A stretch of DNA of 64,000 nt from Epiperipatus broadwayi (taxonomy: Eukaryota; Onychophora; Udeonychophora; Euonychophora; Peripatidae). The stretch covers positions 126,001 to 190,000 of the forward strand of contig JAQFVV010000256.1 in NCBI GenBank assembly GCA_028023455.1, written 5' to 3'. The notes beneath the pieces are model-generated. The model had not been told where the DNA came from. It did not search any database and saw only the letters and a program-made list of their open reading frames with translations. Position 1 is the stretch's first letter. Each line of letters begins with the position of its first letter. Below, piece by piece: positions 57,041 to 64,000 of the stretch. The position numbers and the translations under genes were made by a program.

Positions 57041-58918
57041 ATGGATGAAAAAAAGCAACAGATCATTTTAAATTTTTTTGGCAACAGTTCACGTAAACGT
57101 GAGTTAGTGAAGAATCAATAGAATCATCACAAATTCCATAATCATCAAGCACCAGTAGGGAAGAAGATGAAACTGATGGTCAACAGAAGAAAAAATTTAA
57201 AATTTTAAGACAATATGATTTGAAATATGGTTTATACAAGAACTTAGAACTGAACTTGATCCATGACTGTTTTGTGCCATATGCTCTGTGAGTGCATCCA
57301 ATGATTCTATAAAACCATCAAAACTTACTAGACATTTGCTGACTAAACATCCAGATTTACCTAATAAGCCAATGAAATATTTTCAAAGATTTCATGACAA
57401 TTTACAAAAGCAAATAAGTTTTTTTAAAAAACTGACAATTCAAAATAAGACTGTATAAAAAGTCTCTTATTTGATGGCATTTCAAATAGTGAAATCAAAA
57501 AAACCTTATACAATTGGAGAGGAAGGAATAAAACCTTTATTATTACAAGTTTGTGAAGAGGTTTTGAGAAATCAAGCCACCCAAAAAATGAAAACAATTC
57601 CTAGGTCTGCTAGGTCTGTGAAATGCAGAATTGAAGAATTGGCCGAAGATGTTGAAGTGCAAGTGGTAGAATTGGTCAAAAATGCAACATTTTGTGCAAT
57701 TCAACTTGATGAATCAACCTACATAACAAACAAAGCTATTTTTCTTTGCTTTGTGAGATTTAATTTCAAAAGATATTTAAAAGAAGAATTTCTATGCTCA
57801 CTCAACTTGCTGGGTAGAACAAATTTTCGATGTATTGAATGAATACTTTCTGAAACATGAAATTGATTGGGAAAAGTATATAGGAATATGTAGATGGTGC
57901 TGAAAGTATGACCAGACATCAATCTGGAGCTGTTAAAAAAATAAAAAATGGTAGACACATAGATTTAATTTTTACACTGTGAACATCTTACCATGAAAGA
58001 TTATCTCCAGAATTACATGAAGTACTGTCTGATGTAATTAAAATTATAAATGAAATTTGGCATAAAGCTCTGAACTCTTGATTATTTGAATCACTTTGTG
58101 ATGAAATAAGCTCACAACATAAACATCTTTTTCTTGCTGAGATACATTGGCTGACAAGGGATAAAGTTTTAACCCGATTGACAAGCAGTAAAATTATTCT
58201 TTCAACAACAAAGTAATTCTAAATTCCAAAATATTTTCTTCGATGATGACAAGGTAGCAAAGCTTGCTTATTTGGCAGACATTTTTTCTTTGTTAAATGA
58301 ATTGAACATATTTATTCAAAGACTACTTTCAGACATTTTTACTTTACAAAGTAAAATGGATGCATTTTAGAAGAAAATAATGTTATGGAAAATGCTATTA
58401 ATCCATGAATATTTGCAAATGTTTTCAAATCTGGATGAATACATAAAAGAAAACAACATCAACCGACAGACAATAGGTCTTGTTCAATAACACTTGCAGT
58501 CACTCAAAGAGTCTTTTGAACATTATTATCCAAAAGAAAAGTTTCCCAGAAATGGAAATATGTAGATAGTAAATCCATTTTATTCAAATATTGAGGAAAG
58601 CAATTTAATTGTAAAAGAAAAAGAAAGTTTAATCGGTCCGATGATAGCCTCAAACTTCACTTCAACTTATCTTCAAGAAGTTATTTTTGGATTTCTGTAA
58701 AAAGCAAATATCCAATATTAAGTGAAAAAGCCTTAAAATTTTTGATTCCATTCACAACGAACTATTTGTTTGAAAAAACGTTCTTTACTGTATCCGCTAT
58801 TAAAAACTAGTATCGCTCTAGGCTTGAAATAGAAGCTCCTTTACGTATTGTGGTGACGTCATTGAAGCCAAAGATTAAAAAAATAATTTCAAACCAAGAG
58901 CAGCAAATGTCACACTAA
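57041..58918 (+). pseudogene. hAT transposase pseudogene (ZBED5/FAM200-like)
   Basis: About 626 codons from ATG (MDEKKQQIILNFFGNSSRKR) to TAA after NQEQQMSH, the usual length for this group. A BED-type zinc finger follows the N-terminus: CAIC at 57273-57284, PSKLTRHLLTKHPDL, with C-x2-C and H-x4-H. The core shows SKKPYTIGEEGIKPLLL, the LDEST motif in CAIQLDESTYITNKA (catalytic-region Asp), DGAESMTRHQSGAV near 57893 and IHWLTRDKVLTRL. The C-terminal dimerisation region reads YPILSEKALKFLIPF, then LFEKTFFTVSAIKN. At least ten stops or frameshifts are spread along it, so no transposase can be made. The only long intact stretch is 57471-57842. The family includes domesticated host genes, but this copy sits within its own TIRs and is plainly a dead transposon. 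Confidence 0.92.
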
Positions 58919-59279
58919 TTTTTAATATATATATATTACTATTATTTATTATTATTTTTGTGTTAAAATTAAAATTATTAATAAATATGTATGTACAACA
59001 TACTCAATGCTTATATTAATTCTATCTTTAAAAATTATATTAGTGGTTCGCAATATCTAAAAGGTTGCCGACCCCTGCCATATATATTACGTATTAACAT
59101 GATACGACTTGGATGTAATTTGATCAGAATATAATTTAAAAATATTTAATACAATTTATGTTTACTGCAAAAATCTCATTTTTTTATAAATACTTCTCTT
59201 CAACTCATCAGTTATAATATATAATGTAGTATATTAAAAAATTTTAAAGTTTTAATTAAAGTAAAAACATTGTCCTTCT

Positions 59280-60505
59280 AACTTGGAAGCTTCTTAGTAA
59301 AATCCCCCCCCCTCCCATCATAATTATTATCTCAAAATCCATTGATTCACTATTTATAGAATGCAAAAAATATGTATAGAACAATGCAAAAAATATATTA
59401 TAAAAAAATTACAAATTGGTAAAAAATGATTTTTTTTAAAAAATTCAAATTACAATCTCTATGTGCAATAATTATAAAATATATTCTGCGATATCACAAG
59501 TAAATGTTAAGAGTTTGAAATGGCAAGTAATAATTTAATATTTTTTAAGTAATATATTTTTAGCATTTCATCACCATCAATTTTTATTTTTAAAAAAATG
59601 GAAAAAAAAGGAATAATAACTATATTTTTTCTATCGTCTTAATGCGTTTAATGTGCAACTTTTAAAATTGTAATCCACATCAAAAGCATGTGCATACATA
59701 CTTCACATATATGTTTAAAAGGACTCTGCAGTATATACACAATATGCATGTGTTTGTGTAATATGTATATATTTAAGATTTAATATTATTCATGAACTTT
59801 AGATACTTATAAAAGAATTAAAACCAAAAGCTGTTGTTTAGTTCACTTGAGAATAAGATTCAGTGCCTACTGGAAGCTCTTTTTTTTAATCATTATATTA
59901 CAAAAATGATTACTTACCTACTTTATGCATCTGTCATAAGGAACAGCTATACATTCATATACTTATTTAAAGCCTGTTGTTGTTGAAGCATGTTCCTTAA
60001 AGTGATAAACTTGTAAGATGAATTTATAAAATATATATTCAATAATAGGAACAATTATATTTGATATTTAAAAAGTTAAGAATTAATATAGCATACTAAA
60101 AAACTGATTATTCAGAATACATATTTGGAGCTATTTATACATTTTCTCAAATATATATAATCATATGTTTGAGATATAAAAACAATAATATGGTTTCCAT
60201 AAATACAGAACATCTTGCATGTAAATCGAGCAAGTTGGATAGTTAAATAAAGTAGAAAGAAAATCACACATATATAAATATTAAAAAGATATATTTTATC
60301 TTATATAATATTTTATAAAACCAAGACTATATCTAGAAGTAAAAGAATTATAATAATTTTAATCTAATAAAAAATGATTAATAGGCATATTAGTATTTAT
60401 TGAAAGAATATTGCTGTCAGACAGTGCTTGCATAAAATATACACATTGTAATATAAATTTACACATTGCTAAAAGTGATGTTAATAAATAAACAATTGAA
60501 ATCTA
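59280..60505. other. AT-rich DNA, no supported gene
   Basis: No coding or RNA feature is supported. A C-rich run lies near 59304-59316 and short A/T homopolymers are common. Confidence 0.5.
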
Positions 60506-60509
60506 ATAC

Positions 60510-60705
60510 TGGGTTCCAAGAGATTGTCAAAGACCCAGAAAAATATCACATGTAAGCTGGATGGATGAAATAAGAAAGTATGCAGGGGTGATGAGGAGAA
60601 GAGAGGCTAGAGATTGGAGAAGTTGGATTGACCTTGGAGAGACCTTAATCCTGAAGTGGATTGATAATGGCTGACAATGATGATAATGTTAAATAAATAC
60701 AAAAA
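60510..60705 (+). pseudogene. LINE 3' end fragment (RT protein C-terminus)
   Basis: From 60510 an open frame of 54 codons reads WVPRDCQRPRKISHVSWMDE, then IRKYAGVMRRREARDWRSW and IDLGETLILKW before TGA at 60672. RTE-type LINE proteins end with GRP-x-x-RW-x-DD/DEIR, a Gly-containing block, R-x-W and LGE-x-x-x-x-QW, which this matches step by step. It is followed by a short ATGATGATAATG tail and an A-rich end (TAAATAAATACAAAAAAA), typical of LINE 3' termini. Only this extreme 3' end remains: a classic 5'-truncated insertion. Confidence 0.75.
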
Positions 60706-61000
60706 AATTGGTAACTAACATTTAACAACTCATGAGATGGCTTGGATTAGCTAAAGAGATATATTTAATTAAACCATTATATATTTAAAATAACTCCTAT
60801 TTTGCTCTATGTAAGCTTATTTATGAATCAACTAAGATTATAATTTGTTTACAGGCTTTTGAAATTGATAGAATTTTTTTATGTGTACAACTACAAGTTT
60901 GAAGTATAAGGATACAGTATTTATTTTGAAAAATTAAGGGACAATTTTATCTAGTCCTTTGTTATTCAATTTTTCAGATGTTTCCAATAAAAGAACAAAC

Positions 61001-61100
61001 TGTCCAGCATTGATGATTGAGTGGTCATCACAGCTGCCTTACAAGCAGTTGTCCTGGGTTCACTTCTTGCCAATGCTTTGACACATGAAAAAAAAAGAAC
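61001..61100 (+). mobile_element. Short tRNA-derived SINE family B, copy 4
   Basis: It contains AGCATTGATGATTGAGTGG, TCATCACAGCTGCCTTACAA, GCAGTTGTCCTGGGTTCACT, TCTTGCCAATGCTTTGACAC and an A-run. GGGTTCACTTC sits at the box B position. Same orientation and extent as the 19.6-kb copy. Imperfect AAGAACAAAC-type sequence occurs on both sides (near 60989 and 61096), which may be a target duplication: AAAAGAACAAACT precedes and AAAAGAACAAACT follows the copy. Confidence 0.8.
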
Positions 61101-61616
61101 AAACTTCTAATTGCTGAAAAAATGTTTACTAAGTTACAATTTTCATATTCTTTAATATACTAAATTGTATTTATACTTTCTATCCAATAGCTACTTGTGA
61201 TAATAAAGCCTTTAATTATTATCAGGAATAATTTGCAATTGTTCATTAACTCACTTTATTCTAACATTTCAACATTTGTAGTTACATTCTAAGCTTTAGT
61301 CAACGTTTTTATACACGATTAAAATATCTAAAATTTTTGTTTTACAATTTAATAGAAGCAGAACATACATTTTTCTTAAAATATTAAATGATTTTTTTTT
61401 ATTCGTCTTTTAAATTAGAAATTATTATTTTTTTAATCCATGAAATTTTGAATATTTTTGCAGTATTTATTGGATTTCTTTATTATCTTTTTAAGTAGTA
61501 AGAGCGTTTTAATTTTTGTTACAATTTATTAATGGTTCATGCAAAATTATTCGTTATATATAGTTATACCCTGTTATATATGCACTTTTCTACATCACAA
61601 TAATAATTTTCAGTCA

Positions 61617-62164
61617 TTATGAATACACTGCAGGATGAAGCTTTCTCCATAACTAAACCAATTTCTTTTATCCATCTATCATTATCTATCCATCCCCTAT
61701 GTGGTCTAAGTGTTTTACACCTCCTTAGGATTCAATTTAAAATATCTTTGTCCATCTATTATCATTTCTTTCTACAAATATGTTCATCCAGTGCCATTGC
61801 ATTCGCTTAATTCTTTCAATCATATCAGTGATGCTTATTTGTTTTGTTTTTTACATATCTTAACATATATTTCTTCATTGTATGGTGAGTGGTCTAAAGT
61901 CTGTATTTCTTTTCTGTTAATTGTTTATATTTTAGTTCCTGTCTAAGGACTAATAAAATACATTTATTAAAAAGCCTTTAGTTTTCAAACATATAGGCAT
62001 ATTTTCTTTTAATACTAAGTTATTTCTTTCAAAGCATTTCATCCAAGTTTAATTCTATGATTAGTTTCATTATATTTCCACCTGTATTACTAATTTGTCT
62101 AAGCTATTTATAGTTATTAAACTCTAATATTTATATTTATTAATATCTATATATATATATATTA

Positions 62165-62206
<42 letters not shown>

Positions 62207-63126
62207 CCTAATATCTTTTTATCACCTTTATTACGTAACAATATTACTACTGCATTCTTTAATCATCTTATTTGGTATACAGCTTTGCCAACAATCTTTC
62301 GACTTTTTCATCTGCTTGTTTATCAATAATAATTTTATAGATTCTCAATTTTTTTCTTCAGAAATGTAATTGTATGTTACATCTCTTAATTTGAAATCCT
62401 TTGCAATTCTAAATATATAAAAATTAAAATGGATGATTTACTTTTTATATTGCTATGTAATTCTTTACAGAACTCTTCAACACAACCTGATATTATATTT
62501 CTTTTTAATAATAATTTCGTATATTTTCTTATTGCTGAAATAACTTTTCTTCCAATACCAAGATGCTGTTTTACATTTTTAAGATTTCTCTTATATAGCT
62601 TTCTTTGTCAATTTACAATTATCCTTATTAATACTTTTTTGTAACACTTTAACTAAACTCAAGATATTCAATTTTTTTAATGAATCATTTTCAAAAAAAT
62701 TTCCTGTTTCTTCTTTATCTTCAATTATTGTCATGAGGAAATCTACTGACAAATTACTGCTTTTTTGAACCAACTATTTAATTTTAAACATTTTAATAGA
62801 ATATTAATTATGTTTTTATTAATATCAGGAAAATCAGAACAGTGTTCGAAATCTATTAATATTTTTAAATGTTTTGCAAATTCTAAATTAAATTTATTAG
62901 AGAGTTTATGAATATTAGAAAGGTCAATTATTAATACTGTTTTTCTTAATAGTGTTTGTCTGTCTAATTTTGCATTAATGAATATTTTACATCTTATTAA
63001 TCGATAATTATTTCCTTTGTTAAAGCTTTTAAAAACATAACTATCCAATACACATTTTTTCTTAGTAAATGTATAATTCAATTGTGCTATAACTTTATAC
63101 AGATGTTTTGATGTCCATTTCAATTT
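61617..63126 (-). pseudogene. RTE-like LINE remnant: endonuclease end, RT start and C-terminus
   Basis: Read on the minus strand from 63126: LKWTSKHLYK, KKCVLDSYVFKSFNKGNNYR then LIRCKI is the end of an APE-type endonuclease (the SF-x-x-GSDHRLVRAKI block). Next come NVKQHLGIGRKVISAIRK, CVEEFCKELHS, VERLLAKLYTK and AVVILLRNKGDKKILG, the linker and the start of the reverse transcriptase (the HKKGD-x-x-x-NYRPISL block). A TA microsatellite at 62148-62203 sits exactly where NYRPISLL should follow, and the central RT with the YADD box is missing. The C-terminus resumes as SVTDMIERIKRMQWHW, then NDNRWTKI and WFSYGESFILQC-like residues near 61640-61850. Multiple stops and frameshifts; inactive. Confidence 0.8.
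62148..62203. repeat. TA microsatellite inside LINE remnant
   Basis: Two TA runs (about 62148-62161 and 62167-62203) separated by TTAGGA. They occupy the place of the deleted central RT region of the LINE. Confidence 0.85.
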
Positions 63127-63129
63127 AAC

Positions 63130-64000
63130 ATTTTTTAAAACAAAAGAATATACAAAGGGCTTTTTTTTTCTTATGACAACAGAATGTAATGTATTGTTTG
63201 TTAGAATTCTCTTTGATTACTATGCTGGTGTTTTATTCATAATCTTTTTGACAGTATTAAGGAAGTTAAAAGAAAATGTTTTTAAATGTTAAATAAAATT
63301 TCCAACAATTCCATGAATTATTAAAAAAATATATGAAAAAGCTTTTAATTTGCATATTAAGTATTGCTTTCTGATAAAGTTAGTCAATAAACTACTTAAG
63401 GAAACAGAAATAAAATATTACTAGCAGCAATTTTAATAAGAAAGTCAATATTACTCAGAATACCATTTTTAATTATCGAAAAGATAAGTAATTAAAAATA
63501 AAAATTTTGAAATAGTAGTGGCAGAATCTAAAACTAACAACATTAAAAAAATATAAAAGTAGACAAAATTAATCAAAGCTATTTCATTAAACAACAGTAA
63601 CTTTTACAGTATTTTTTTGCTATTTTTTAATAATACCTAAAAAATAGTATAACAAAACAAAGTATCTATAAAGAAAAGATGTGTTAATTAGATGTCGGTT
63701 ATTGATTTACAAAATAATGTGAAAATGGATCTATGAAAATTGAATACATGGAAGATGACTTGCTGCATTGATATATATTAGATAATGTAGCAAAGACTGA
63801 AATAGCATGAGAGAGTTTTGCCTATTGACTAAATAGTATTCATTATTTGCATATATAATATGCTATCAAATGTTTAACATACTTTTAAGAAATTAACATT
63901 TTTTAACATTATCTCCCACATCTCCTCCCTCTTTTTCTCTCTTTGTGTCTGTACGTCTCTGTATCCATATATATATATATATTGGAAAGGTTTTCCAGCA
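63130..64000. other. AT-rich DNA ending in CT- and TA-rich simple repeats
   Basis: Upstream endonuclease sequence of the LINE could not be followed beyond 63130. The last 100 bp contain a pyrimidine-rich run (CTCCCACATCTCCTCCCTC and so on) and a TA run at 63967-63981. No gene is supported. Confidence 0.5.

Larger units (their letters stand above)
54683..59077 (+). mobile_element. Full-length, inactive hAT transposon
   Basis: Terminal inverted repeats: the left end begins CAATGATTGGCAACTGGTGG at 54683; the right end, read inward on the minus strand from 59077, begins CAGGGGTCGGCAACC. Flanking octamers are CCATAAAT (54675-54682) and CCATATAT (59078-59085), seven of eight identical, as expected for an 8-bp hAT target duplication. 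The 4.4-kb element holds one transposase pseudogene in its right half. A family-A SINE (55380-55743) and a 145-bp foldback (56579-56723) are nested in its left half, so it inserted before both. Confidence 0.85.

Noticed and set aside
1-64000. CRISPR arrays, bacterial operons or phage-type systems
   Set aside because: No regularly spaced repeat-spacer pattern exists and the sequence organisation (SINEs, LINEs, hAT, PLE, microsatellites) is that of an animal nuclear genome.

Overview
This is an AT-rich, intron/intergenic-type stretch of an animal nuclear genome. There are no operons or dense bacterial-style coding, and the longest intact open reading frames are only about 100-125 codons. Nearly everything recognisable is a transposable-element remnant: hAT DNA transposon, RTE-like LINE, Penelope-like element (PLE), tRNA-derived SINEs, foldback/MITE elements, minisatellites and TA/GATA simple repeats. 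This mix, with extreme AT content and several tRNA-type SINE families, fits a mollusc and in particular a cephalopod such as an octopus. That assignment is inference, because no host gene is visible to anchor it.

Layout. 1-5.5 kb: unannotatable AT-rich DNA with one less AT-rich island near 5 kb. 5.66-6.08 kb: a 414-bp near-perfect foldback. 8.0-8.4, 29.15-29.6 and 30.4-30.6 kb: three copies of a foldback MITE with long terminal inverted repeats, two of them ending in TTAA. 14-14.7, 22.5-23.5, 47.8-48.1 and 55.4-55.7 kb: a tRNA-like SINE family. 18-19.2 kb: a decayed, purine-rich coiled-coil reading frame. 19.6, 35.3, 46.9 and 61.0 kb: a second, shorter tRNA-derived SINE. 22.0-22.2 kb: two head-to-head tRNA-like segments. 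26.1-26.6 kb: a PLE fragment with GIY-YIG residues inside inverted terminal repeats. 28.9-30.15 kb: a large nested palindrome.

32.5-46.1 kb is the most structured region. A roughly 2.2-kb repeat element (called E here) is present once in inverted orientation (32.5-34.3 kb) and three times in direct orientation (36.1-46.1 kb), the direct copies separated by duplicated linkers of about 0.54 kb, giving a 2.71-kb period. Direct copy 1 is split by a 2.13-kb CpG-rich insertion (36283-38416) absent from copies 2 and 3. Copy 3 carries a 371-bp foldback insertion absent from copies 1 and 2. Each copy has a CCAAT/TATA/AATAAA cassette on the + strand, and copies 1 and 2 an intact ORF of about 92 codons on the - strand.

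54.68-59.08 kb is a full-length but dead hAT transposon with terminal inverted repeats, an almost perfect 8-bp target duplication, a BED finger, the hAT core and the C-terminal dimerisation region. A SINE and a foldback are nested inside it. 60.5-60.7 and 61.6-63.1 kb hold two LINE remnants on opposite strands.

No host protein-coding exon could be supported. The window is best read as an intergenic or intronic graveyard of nested elements whose order of insertion can be partly reconstructed.
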